From contig JAEUHG010000074.1 of assembly GCA_016795425.1 (NCBI GenBank), forward strand, positions 1 to 64,000: DNA of 64,000 nucleotides, read 5' to 3'. How positions within the stretch are numbered: position 1 is the first letter of the stretch; each line of letters begins with the position of its first letter. Positions 9,727 to 17,519 of this stretch are shown here, one piece after another. This DNA comes from Verrucomicrobiales bacterium. Lineage in GTDB: Bacteria > Verrucomicrobiota > Verrucomicrobiia > Limisphaerales > CAIMTB01. The notes under the pieces were generated by a model. It saw only the letters and a program-made list of their open reading frames with translations. It did not search any database and was not told the origin of the DNA. Made by a program: the position numbers and the translations under genes.

Positions 9727-10917
9727 ATGAATCAGGAGTTGTGCCAGGTATTGGTCCAAAGCGAGGGCATCTTGGTGCTCGTGCGCTTGGAGGGGAATCG
9801 GTTTCGCGTGGCGGGGCATCCGCCAGGTTGGGCCGCGGTGTTGGCGCATGGGGGCCTGCACGCGGATCAGGAGGTGGATGCCGCCGAAGTCTTCGTCTTT
9901 CTCGAACTCTTTCTTCGCGAAGCTGCCATCGTCTGGGAAGCCAATGACGGGAGTAGCGTCACGTCCGAGCCATGGACGGAGACATTGGCGACGCGTGAGG
10001 AGCTGGCATTCACGGCCACCGCGCGAAAGATCGGCGGCAAGGAGATACTGCTGGTGCGGGGCCTTGGCGTGGACTTCGACGAACGCTACAAAGTGCTGCG
10101 CAAGGCACGTGAGTTGGCGTTGTCCCACGAGAAGCTACTCAAGGAAACCAGTGAGAAGGAAACCCTGCTCCACTGCCTGGTCCACGACATTGCGGGTCCG
10201 TTGACCACGGTCGCCAATTGCTTCCAGTTGCTGGAAGCCGAGCAGGGCCTGAGCGAGGCCGGACGCGGCCTGGTCCGGTTGGGTCGGTCGGCCACCCACC
10301 GGCAGCACACCATGCTGCGTGAGATGCTGGACCTCTTTGCCGCCGAGTTGAGCACGCTGGATCAATTCTCCGTTGATGTTGCGACGGCTCCCGAGGTGCT
10401 GGATTGCGCCCATGTCGTTCTCCGATCGTTGCGTCACAGTTTCGACATGAAAGGGGTGTCCTTTCAGTTGCTCCTTTCACCGCCCGCCCTTTCGGTGTGG
10501 AAAGTGGTGGGGCAACGCGAAAAGTTGGAGCGCATCCTGTACAACCTGCTTGATAACGCCCTGCGCCACGCGCCTCCCGGCACAACGGTGACCTTGCGGT
10601 TGGAGGAAGAGGAACGCGCGATCCGTGTTTCGGTGGTGGATCAGGGGCCCGGGGTGGAGGCGGAGATGTCGAACCGACTTTTTGGGCGCTTCCAGCAGGG
10701 TGAACGCACCAAGGGCAAGGTAGGCCTGGGGCTTTTCTTCTGCCGCACCATGATCAAGCACTGGAGCGGGGAGATCGGCCACGAACCCGATCCACGCGGC
10801 GGCACGTGTTTCTGGTTTCGCCTTTCCAAGCCTGACTTTGCGTCGCCCAGGGAAGAAACCCGGGGTGATGCTGCGGTGCCCGGCGAGGGGCCGGGGGACA
10901 CTCCGGGGAACCCGTAG
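9727..10917 (+). CDS. Soluble sensor histidine kinase
   Basis: This 396-residue kinase has no membrane segment. An N-terminal uncharacterised input region (about 1-130) leads by a short coiled coil to the dimerisation/phosphoacceptor helix with H153 in VHDIAGPLT. The HATPase domain follows, with the N box LLDNALRHA (N277), the G1 motif DQGPGV and the G2 motif KVGLGLFFC. All residues needed for autophosphorylation appear present. It starts 23 bases after the GTPase gene ends, so it is probably the last member of that operon. No response regulator is adjacent, making it an orphan within this window. Co-location suggests that its input or output is tied to the GTPase or OmpA protein, which is inference. 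The C-terminal tail after about residue 375 is low in complexity and carries no domain I recognise. Confidence 0.92.
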   Translation: MNQELCQVLVQSEGILVLVRLEGNRFRVAGHPPGWAAVLAHGGLHADQEVDAAEVFVFLELFLREAAIVWEANDGSSVTSEPWTETLATREELAFTATARKIGGKEILLVRGLGVDFDERYKVLRKARELALSHEKLLKETSEKETLLHCLVHDIAGPLTTVANCFQLLEAEQGLSEAGRGLVRLGRSATHRQHTMLREMLDLFAAELSTLDQFSVDVATAPEVLDCAHVVLRSLRHSFDMKGVSFQLLLSPPALSVWKVVGQREKLERILYNLLDNALRHAPPGTTVTLRLEEEERAIRVSVVDQGPGVEAEMSNRLFGRFQQGERTKGKVGLGLFFCRTMIKHWSGEIGHEPDPRGGTCFWFRLSKPDFASPREETRGDAAVPGEGPGDTPGNP

Positions 10918-10938
10918 AGAAGGACCGGGCGCCCGTCG

Positions 10939-12456
10939 TCACGGCGCGATCATGCGCGCCAGCAGGTTGCGGGTGATTTGTTGAACACGACGGTCGGGCC
11001 CTTGCGGCGCGGTGTAGACTTTGGGGCGCAGGTAACCCGGGGGCTCGCTGAGCCCGTCTCCCCACCATATCGTGGATGCATTGAAGACCAGATTCCGTTT
11101 GGGACCTGGATAGAGGGTCGCCGTAAAGGTGCCCCCATTCGGTTCACCGGGCGCAGACTGGGTGGGACCTGTCGCCACAACCTCGAGCCCTGGAATCGGC
11201 GCTGGATCACCGTGCCATTCCCATCCCACCAGGCCTGGAATACCGTCGCCGCGTCGCAGGCCTGTTCCCTCGAACAACCAATGATCCGGCCGTGCGCAGA
11301 TCCAGTCGGCGCCACCCGTCACGGGTCCGGTGCTGTGCGCACCCACCAGTTCGTTGGCATAGGGGCGTTCGTGGGGAAGCGAGGCCATGGAAACAAAGTC
11401 GCGGGTGCCTCCGGGGGGGCCATAAACGCCGACGCGCTCAAAGGCACGCGCGCCTCGGCCGCGGGCATCCGCCGACAGTGCGATACGGCCGCAGCAGGTA
11501 TTGCCCGAGAGAAAGGCGACGTTGAGTCCGCCGCCGATGGCGCGCTGGACGTTGCGGAACATCTCGAGGGTCCAGTATTCGTCGTGTCCGACGGACAGGA
11601 ACCCACGGGCCCGGAGCAGACCCGGGGCATTCGCGTGGGTGTCGAGATTCGACTGGTAAGTGACGTCGTAGCCTTCCGACTCCAGCCAGTAGGCTGTCGG
11701 ATACTCCCACAGAAGGAACTCACCGGAACCTTGCGACAGCGGGGCGTCAAAGATCTGGCAGTAACGGCCATAGGGACGGTTGAAGGAGACCTGGACTCCG
11801 GGGCCCCAGTACCACTCGTTCTGGCCGTCGTCGTAGAGGGAGAAATGATCGGGCCATCGGTTGTAGGCTTGCCAAGTGGTGTCGCTGCACTGGAAGAGCA
11901 GATCAGCGCGGCGATCGTCGCGGACAATAAAGACGACGTAGCTCTGGGTCTGTTCGCGGAGCTCGGTCAGCTTCCCCAGGTAGACGCCACTCAGCCAATC
12001 GGCGGGAATCCGGAGGGAATGCGAGACCTCCCATTGGCAGTCCCGGACGCGTTTGGGACCTACCGGAGGATCGGACTGCGGGCGGCCGCGGAGGGGGCCG
12101 AAGGCCGCTACCTGGCGGGCCCCCTGTCCGCCATAATAACCAAGGCGATAGAGATCGAGGGTGAAGTCCGCGGCGGGTTGGGTGCTGACGTGGATATCGA
12201 TGGAGTCGCCGGCGCGGGCGCTGGTTTGGGAGCAGTAACCTTCGATCCAGGGGCAGCGCCAGCGGGTGGCGGGATCGACGCGGGTTTTCGAGAGTTGCCA
12301 GTCGCGGGTACCGGGGCGGGCGTTTTCGCGTCGGACTGGGTTATCCGTGCGTGAGGTGGTGTGGCAACCGGTGCCAGGAAAGGCGGATACGGCAGCCGCA
12401 GCGGCGAGGCCTTTGAGCAGGTGTCGGCGGTCGATCGGGGGCGTGTGATGAGGCAT
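10939..12456 (-). CDS. N,N-dimethylformamidase large-subunit-like lipoprotein
   Basis: The 505-residue protein begins with a twin-arginine signal (DRRHLLKGLAAAAA) ending in a lipobox-like FPGTGC, so it is probably Tat-exported and possibly lipidated. The rest matches the N,N-dimethylformamidase beta-subunit-like C-terminal domain family, with the characteristic stretches LYRLGYYGG, SVGHDEYWT and FLSGNTCCGR. In true DMFase this subunit carries a mononuclear iron site and works with a small subunit. No small-subunit gene is seen here, so activity on dimethylformamide is not implied, and many homologues of unknown substrate exist. It is convergent with the histidine kinase gene (21 bases apart) and is 69 bases downstream of the FG-GAP gene on the same strand. 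The family call is good; the substrate is unknown. Confidence 0.85.
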   Translation of the reverse strand: MPHHTPPIDRRHLLKGLAAAAAVSAFPGTGCHTTSRTDNPVRRENARPGTRDWQLSKTRVDPATRWRCPWIEGYCSQTSARAGDSIDIHVSTQPAADFTLDLYRLGYYGGQGARQVAAFGPLRGRPQSDPPVGPKRVRDCQWEVSHSLRIPADWLSGVYLGKLTELREQTQSYVVFIVRDDRRADLLFQCSDTTWQAYNRWPDHFSLYDDGQNEWYWGPGVQVSFNRPYGRYCQIFDAPLSQGSGEFLLWEYPTAYWLESEGYDVTYQSNLDTHANAPGLLRARGFLSVGHDEYWTLEMFRNVQRAIGGGLNVAFLSGNTCCGRIALSADARGRGARAFERVGVYGPPGGTRDFVSMASLPHERPYANELVGAHSTGPVTGGADWICARPDHWLFEGTGLRRGDGIPGLVGWEWHGDPAPIPGLEVVATGPTQSAPGEPNGGTFTATLYPGPKRNLVFNASTIWWGDGLSEPPGYLRPKVYTAPQGPDRRVQQITRNLLARMIAP

Positions 12457-12525
12457 GAGAGGGCGGCTCCGGCAATCGAAGGAATGGGTCGACCGGCTTG
12501 GGGTTGAATCGCAAACCGGGCGCTC

Positions 12526-14382
12526 TCAGCGTTCCCGGATCGCGTGGGTGGCATTGATCGGAAGGCCTTCCAGTTTCTGAGTTCCGCCGTTGGGCCACAG
12601 AATCTCGACGGCGTCGATCGTCTCCGCCTTGCCGAGGCCGAAAGTGACCGGGAGTTCGGATTGGGAAAGGTAGCTGCGGGTGGGCATGACCTGGCGGTTT
12701 TGGGTCAGTCCGCCGGCGGTCACTTTGACCCAGGCACCGATGGCATCGCGATTGGATCCCTTGCCCGTGAGGCGGAACCGGACCCAGTGATGGTTCAGGT
12801 TTTGGTCGTTGCGGAGCAATCGGGGCGGGCCGGACGCCTGGAACAGGAGGACGTCGAGATCGCCGTCGCCGTCGATGTCAGCAAACGCGGATCCGCGACC
12901 GACAATGGGCTGGAACAGGTCGGTGCCGGCCTTGCTGGTATCGATCTCGACGAACCCGCCGTCATGGGCACCGGCATTCCAGAAGAGTTGGGCGGGCTGT
13001 CGATAGGATTGGCTCTGCTGAATCTTGCTGATTTCTTCTTCGAGGTGGCCGTTGGCGGTGAGGACGTCGAGCCAGCCGTCGAGGTCGTAGTCGAAGAAGA
13101 ACAGCCCGAATTTCAGCAATCGACGGCTGGCGGGGCCGATTCCCTCGGCGATGGCTTCATCCGTGAAGATATCGCCGGATTTTGAGGCCACGTACATTGC
13201 GGTCATCTCGTTGGCGAAGTTTCCGATGCCGATGGCCATGGAATCATCATTGCGATGGCGCGCGACATCGATGCCCATGGCGCCGCGGGCATTGCCCATG
13301 GAGTCGAAGGCGACGCCCATTGAGGCCCCGGACTCGGCAAAGGTGCCGTCGTGGCGGTTGGTGAACACCATGTTCTGCACCGTGTCATTGGCCACCACCA
13401 AGTCGATCCAGCCGTCGCCATTCAGGTCGGCCGGCGCGATGCCGAGGGATTTGGCCGCTGGAACCCCCGTCGCTGGGTTCTTGATTTGAACGCCTGCCGT
13501 TGAGGAGACATCGCTGAACCGTCCGCCCCCTTCATTGCGGTAAAGGAAGGGGAAGGCGCCCTGGAAATTCATGGGCGGGCCATAGGCGCGGTTGTGGCCG
13601 TCCAGTGAGAAGCCCACCTGGAAATCGATCTCCCGCGACCATTTCACGTAATTCACCACGAAGAGGTCGAGGTCGCCGTCCCGATCCACATCGAGAAAGG
13701 CGGCGCCGCTGCTCCAGGCATCGGGGCTGCCTTCGACGCCGGCGGCGCGGGTGACATCCTGGAACTTGCCGTTGCCCAGGTTGCGGAAGAGGCGGTTGGC
13801 GCCGACGCCGGTGATAAAGACATCAACGCGTCCATCGTTGTCGAAATCCCCACAGGCGACGCCCATGCCATAGGTCGTGACGTCGAGACCGGACCCGGCG
13901 GTCACGTCGCGGAAGCGGCCATTGCCCTCGTTCTGGTAGAGGGCGTGGGTAGGCATCGGTGAGGGTGCGTTCTTGCTCCAGGGCCAGGGCGCTCCATTGA
14001 CAAAGAGAATATCCTGGTCGCCATCGCCGTCGTAATCGAGGAAAGCGCCGCCGCCGCCCATGGTTTCCGGCAGAAGCTTCTCGCCCTCCGCGCCATTGAA
14101 GTGGCTGAAGCGGATGCCGGCGACGGTGGTGATGTCGGTAAAGGCGACGGTCGGCGCCTGGGCGAGGGCCGAAGGAGCCGGGGTTGGCGCAGCGAGTTCA
14201 GTGACGCGTTGCGGTGGGGGAGGTGCTTTGCGTCCGAGCCAGAGCCACAATCCCCCGACCACCACGATACCCGCGACGGCGACCGCGATGGACCAACGAG
14301 TGGCTCGGCCGATGACCGAATCGTCGTAACGTGCGGTATCGTCCGAATGGTTGTCCGGTGAAGGTTGCGAATGGGAAGCCAT
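12526..14382 (-). CDS. CRTAC1-like FG-GAP/VCBS repeat protein with UnbV domain
   Basis: The 618-residue product has an N-terminal membrane anchor (about 30-50) and then a seven-bladed-type integrin-like propeller. Calcium-binding loops are clear in DYDGDGDQD, DFDNDGRVD, DVDRDGDLD, DLNGDGWID, DYDLDGWLD and DIDGDGDLD. The C terminus is an ASPIC/UnbV domain, seen in NHHWVRFRLTGKGSNRDAIG and ILWPNGG. Members are surface or periplasmic proteins expanded in Verrucomicrobiota and Planctomycetota, with no settled biochemical role. The N-terminal anchor faces a proline-rich linker, so the propeller should be outside the cytoplasm. It is divergent from msrP across 98 bases, which must hold both promoters, and is probably co-transcribed with the DMFase-like gene downstream. 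Confidence 0.93.
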   Translation of the reverse strand: MASHSQPSPDNHSDDTARYDDSVIGRATRWSIAVAVAGIVVVGGLWLWLGRKAPPPPQRVTELAAPTPAPSALAQAPTVAFTDITTVAGIRFSHFNGAEGEKLLPETMGGGGAFLDYDGDGDQDILFVNGAPWPWSKNAPSPMPTHALYQNEGNGRFRDVTAGSGLDVTTYGMGVACGDFDNDGRVDVFITGVGANRLFRNLGNGKFQDVTRAAGVEGSPDAWSSGAAFLDVDRDGDLDLFVVNYVKWSREIDFQVGFSLDGHNRAYGPPMNFQGAFPFLYRNEGGGRFSDVSSTAGVQIKNPATGVPAAKSLGIAPADLNGDGWIDLVVANDTVQNMVFTNRHDGTFAESGASMGVAFDSMGNARGAMGIDVARHRNDDSMAIGIGNFANEMTAMYVASKSGDIFTDEAIAEGIGPASRRLLKFGLFFFDYDLDGWLDVLTANGHLEEEISKIQQSQSYRQPAQLFWNAGAHDGGFVEIDTSKAGTDLFQPIVGRGSAFADIDGDGDLDVLLFQASGPPRLLRNDQNLNHHWVRFRLTGKGSNRDAIGAWVKVTAGGLTQNRQVMPTRSYLSQSELPVTFGLGKAETIDAVEILWPNGGTQKLEGLPINATHAIRER

Positions 14383-14480
14383 GGGACGTCTTGTTACGGG
14401 AGCGGCGCAGTAAAGAACCGACTCCCCACAGGGTGCAAGTTTTCCGTGGCGCCAGAATCAGAGAACTTCATGGTTGGGGC

Positions 14481-15428
14481 ATGCCAAACCTGATCTTGCG
14501 ACCTTCCTGGTGGCTTCCGGAGCGTGCGGTGACTCCTGAGGCGGTGGTCTTGAACCGCCGCCGATTTCTGGCGCAGTTGGGATGTGCAGGCGTGGTGGCC
14601 CAGGGATGGTCGGCGATGAGTGCGGAGCCTCCGCTCTCGGGTCCGTATGGGAAGGGCTACCCGCACGCACGAAACAAGGCGTTTGATCCCGGTTGGACGT
14701 TGACCGAAGCGAAGGCGGCGACGACCTACAACAATTTCTATGAATTCACCCTGGGGAAGGATGTGCATCGGCACGTGGGGCGGTTTGAGACCGCGCCATG
14801 GAAGATCGAGTTGACCGGATTGGTGGAGCAGCCCTTGACCCTTGATGCCGCGGAGTTGGTGGATTCGATGGTTTTGGAGGAGAGGGTGTATCGATTCCGT
14901 TGTGTGGAGGCCTGGGCGATGATCGTGCCCTGGACCGGATTCCCCTTAAACCGACTGATCGATAAGGCGAAACCGAAGCCGGAAGCCCGGTTTGTCCGGT
15001 TCGTCACGGCCTCGAAGCCTGACCAAATGCCCGGAATCCGCGGCAACCCTGAATACCCTTGGCCGTACTTCGAGGGCCTGCGGATGGACGAGGCCATGCA
15101 TCCTCTAACCTTCGTTGCGGTAGGGGTTTACGGAAAACCGTTACCGAAGCAAATGGGAGCCCCGGTGCGCCTGGTGGTGCCTTGGAAGTACGGGTACAAG
15201 AGTCCGAAGAGCCTGGTGAAGCTCGAGTTTATTGCAGAACAGCCGAAAACCTTCTGGGAGACCCTTCAACCGAGGGAATACCCATTTGAGAGCAATGTGG
15301 ACCCCGAAGTGCCGCACCCGCGGTGGTCGCAAGCCACGGAGCGGATGATCGACACCGGGGACCGGGTAAAGACCAAGAAGTACAACGGCTACGCCGATTC
15401 GGTAGCCAAACTCTATCCCCATGCCTGA
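14481..15428 (+). CDS. msrP: Protein-methionine-sulfoxide reductase catalytic subunit MsrP
   Basis: The 315-residue molybdopterin enzyme repairs oxidised methionine in periplasmic proteins. A Tat signal is visible (NRRRFLAQLGCAGVVAQGW), followed by the family motif YNNFYEF and by the molybdenum-ligand cysteine, Cys141 in FRCVEAW. Further conserved stretches are PWTGFPL and WKYGYKSPKS. The length matches YedY/MsrP. The ATG at 14481 is chosen because it places the Tat motif about 25 residues in; an open frame continues upstream but overlaps the divergent promoter region. The partner membrane haem subunit MsrQ is not in the window, so electrons must come from elsewhere. The gene overlaps the next by 8 bases, implying translational coupling to the NAD(P)HX repair gene, an unusual pairing. 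Confidence 0.93.
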   Translation: MPNLILRPSWWLPERAVTPEAVVLNRRRFLAQLGCAGVVAQGWSAMSAEPPLSGPYGKGYPHARNKAFDPGWTLTEAKAATTYNNFYEFTLGKDVHRHVGRFETAPWKIELTGLVEQPLTLDAAELVDSMVLEERVYRFRCVEAWAMIVPWTGFPLNRLIDKAKPKPEARFVRFVTASKPDQMPGIRGNPEYPWPYFEGLRMDEAMHPLTFVAVGVYGKPLPKQMGAPVRLVVPWKYGYKSPKSLVKLEFIAEQPKTFWETLQPREYPFESNVDPEVPHPRWSQATERMIDTGDRVKTKKYNGYADSVAKLYPHA

Positions 15429-16851
15429 ACCCATCCTGTCCATCGCCGAGATCCGGGACCGCGAGGAGCGCACCTGGGCGGCGGGAGTCACCCAGGAATC
15501 CGTGATTCGACGCGCCGGCGCAGCGGTGGCGGCGGTCGCCATGCGGTTGACCCGGCCGGATGCGCCGGTCCTGGTCCTGGCAGGCAAGGGCCACAACGGC
15601 TCGGACGCGGTCGTGGCAGAGGAACATCTGGCGGATCGCGACACCGTGCTGCTGCGCATGCATGAGCATGATCCGCGGGTTCTCGACTCGGCGCATCAAT
15701 GGCTCGAACAATTCAAAGGTCGGCAGGATGCCCTGATCATCGACGGTTTGTTCGGCATCGGGTTGTCGAGACCGGTGGAGGACGATTGGCGGCGATTGGT
15801 CGAGACGGTCAACGCCTCGGGACTCCGAGTGCTTTCGGTGGATGTTCCGTCGGGATTGAATGCGGATACTGGAGAACCCATGGGGGTGGCGATCGAAGCC
15901 GCGGTCACGCTGACGTTGGGCTCGGTCAAGAAGGGACTCCTTACGGAGCCGGCAACGCGATATGTTGGAAGGCTCGAACTGGCGCATGACATAGGTCTCG
16001 TGCCGGGACCCGAGTTGGCGGAGCTCCTTTGGACCTTGGATGGCGATTTCAGTGGGTATCCGCCGCGACGTCCGGAGGCCTCCCACAAAGGGACCTTTGG
16101 GCACGTGGCGGTTCTGGCTGGCAGCATGGGCTACCATGGCGCGGCCGTCCTGACCGCGCGCGGGGCGCTGCGGGCGCGTCCGGGCTTGGTGACCGTCTAC
16201 ACTGAGGAACGGGTCTACCCGGCGGTGGCCGCGCAGTTGCAAGCCGCGATGGTGCGGCCGTGGCGTGGGGATCGCCTCCCGGAGAATGTGTTCTCGGCGT
16301 TTGTCGTGGGCCCAGGCTTGGCGGCGGAGGGCCTTTCGCCCGCCATTCGGGATGAGGTGTGTCGACTATGGACCTCTGCACCGCAGGCGGTGGTGGCGGA
16401 CGCGACGGCATTGGACTGGCTGCCTCGGGCAATTGCCGCGGAGGCAGGGTATCGCGTGGTGACTCCGCATCCCGGCGAAGCGGCGCGTCTGCTCGGTGTA
16501 ACGGTGGGTGAAGTGCAATCCGACCGCGTCGCGGCTGTTCGAAGAATCTCCGCGCTATGGCGTGGGGCGGACGTGTTCACCGTTTTGAAAGGCCGCCACA
16601 CCGTCGTCGGTGGAGCTTCCGGCATTGTACACATCAATGGGACCGGCAATCCGGGACTGGCTCAAGGTGGCACCGGCGACGTGTTGGCGGGTTACCTCGG
16701 TGGATGGTTGGCCCAGCCGACGTTGCATCAGGACGTTGGGCAGGCGATTCGCTTCGGCGTTTGGCGACATGGCGCGGCGGCCGACGCCTTGGAAGCCCGG
16801 GGTTTTGCCTGGACGGCTGAGGACCTGGCGGGGGCTTTGCACGGACTCTAA
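15421..16851 (+). CDS. nnr: Bifunctional NAD(P)H-hydrate epimerase / ADP-dependent dehydratase
   Basis: The 476-residue protein repairs hydrated NAD(P)H. The N-terminal YjeF_N epimerase domain (about 1-215) shows GKGHNGSDAVV and GLFGIGLSR, plus DVPSGLNADTG. The C-terminal ribokinase-like dehydratase domain (about 225-476) shows GHVAVLAGSMGYHGA, VTPHPGEAARLLG, VLKGRHTVV and the catalytic GTGD within GNPGLAQGGTGDVLAGYLGG. The length is close to the usual 490-500. In the epimerase loop the common GNNGGDG is changed to GHNGSDA, which is a mild departure. The start overlaps the end of msrP by 8 bases. Substrate and reaction are well established for the family, and both catalytic halves seem intact, so the call is firm. 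Confidence 0.95.
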   Translation: MPEPILSIAEIRDREERTWAAGVTQESVIRRAGAAVAAVAMRLTRPDAPVLVLAGKGHNGSDAVVAEEHLADRDTVLLRMHEHDPRVLDSAHQWLEQFKGRQDALIIDGLFGIGLSRPVEDDWRRLVETVNASGLRVLSVDVPSGLNADTGEPMGVAIEAAVTLTLGSVKKGLLTEPATRYVGRLELAHDIGLVPGPELAELLWTLDGDFSGYPPRRPEASHKGTFGHVAVLAGSMGYHGAAVLTARGALRARPGLVTVYTEERVYPAVAAQLQAAMVRPWRGDRLPENVFSAFVVGPGLAAEGLSPAIRDEVCRLWTSAPQAVVADATALDWLPRAIAAEAGYRVVTPHPGEAARLLGVTVGEVQSDRVAAVRRISALWRGADVFTVLKGRHTVVGGASGIVHINGTGNPGLAQGGTGDVLAGYLGGWLAQPTLHQDVGQAIRFGVWRHGAAADALEARGFAWTAEDLAGALHGL

Positions 16852-16954
16852 CCCGCCTCATCGAGGCTTGGAAACCCGGGGTACCGGGGATTCGACGGCT
16901 CGTGCAGAATGGGCTTTCCCTGGCGCCCTGGGTTTTCCACCGTAGGACGCAGCA

Positions 16955-17377
16955 ATGGATTCGAAGAAGTTGGCGCTCCTGTGTCGGGAATTGGCGGACA
17001 ATAAGAAGGCGGATAACATCGCCATTCTGGACCTCCGCAAATTGCCAGGCGTCACCGATTTCATGGTGATCTGCACGGGAACCAGCGATCCTCATCTTCG
17101 GGCCGTCCAAGAAGAAATCGCCGACAAGCTGGCGGTCGATCATGGCCTGAAGCCTCGGGCAGTGGACGGCACTCGCAACAGCGGCTGGATCGTCCTCGAC
17201 TACGTGGACGTGCTGGTCCACGTGATGAAGGGCGAGACGCGGGCGCACTATGACTTGGAGGGGCTTTGGAACGATGCCCCGCGCGTGCGCGCGACCAAGC
17301 GCAAGTCGGCCACGAAACGCGCCAAAAAACCCGCCGTGGAGGCATCCGCTCCGACGGAAGCCGCCGACGCAACCTGA
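16955..17377 (+). CDS. rsfS: Ribosomal silencing factor RsfS
   Basis: This 140-residue Iojap-family protein binds ribosomal protein uL14 and blocks subunit joining when nutrients are low. Recognisable stretches are ADNKKADNIAILDLRKLPG, DFMVICTGTSDPHLRAV and NSGWIVLDYVDVLVHVM. The core (about 1-112) is the normal length, followed by a basic Lys/Ala-rich tail (about 113-140) that is longer than usual. The gene begins 103 bases after the NAD(P)HX repair gene on the same strand. In many bacteria rsfS sits near nadD; that neighbour is absent here. It is convergent with the large discoidin-like gene across 142 bases that contain no clear terminator. Confidence 0.95.
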   Translation: MDSKKLALLCRELADNKKADNIAILDLRKLPGVTDFMVICTGTSDPHLRAVQEEIADKLAVDHGLKPRAVDGTRNSGWIVLDYVDVLVHVMKGETRAHYDLEGLWNDAPRVRATKRKSATKRAKKPAVEASAPTEAADAT

Positions 17378-17519
17378 GCGGCCGCGCTCGGCGGGGCCCA
17401 TTTGGCCGTGGCTTTGCGAGGGCGAGAACGATCGCCCTGCGCCAACCCCGGACCGAGTTGGACAGGGCGGATGCGTCGATCGATTCGCCTCCGCACCCTC
17501 GCTCAGCCAGCGCCGCCTC

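Noticed and set aside
10978-12354. 458-residue + strand frame opposite the DMFase-like gene
   Set aside because: The - strand frame carries a Tat signal and family motifs throughout; the + frame is a mirror artefact of codon bias.
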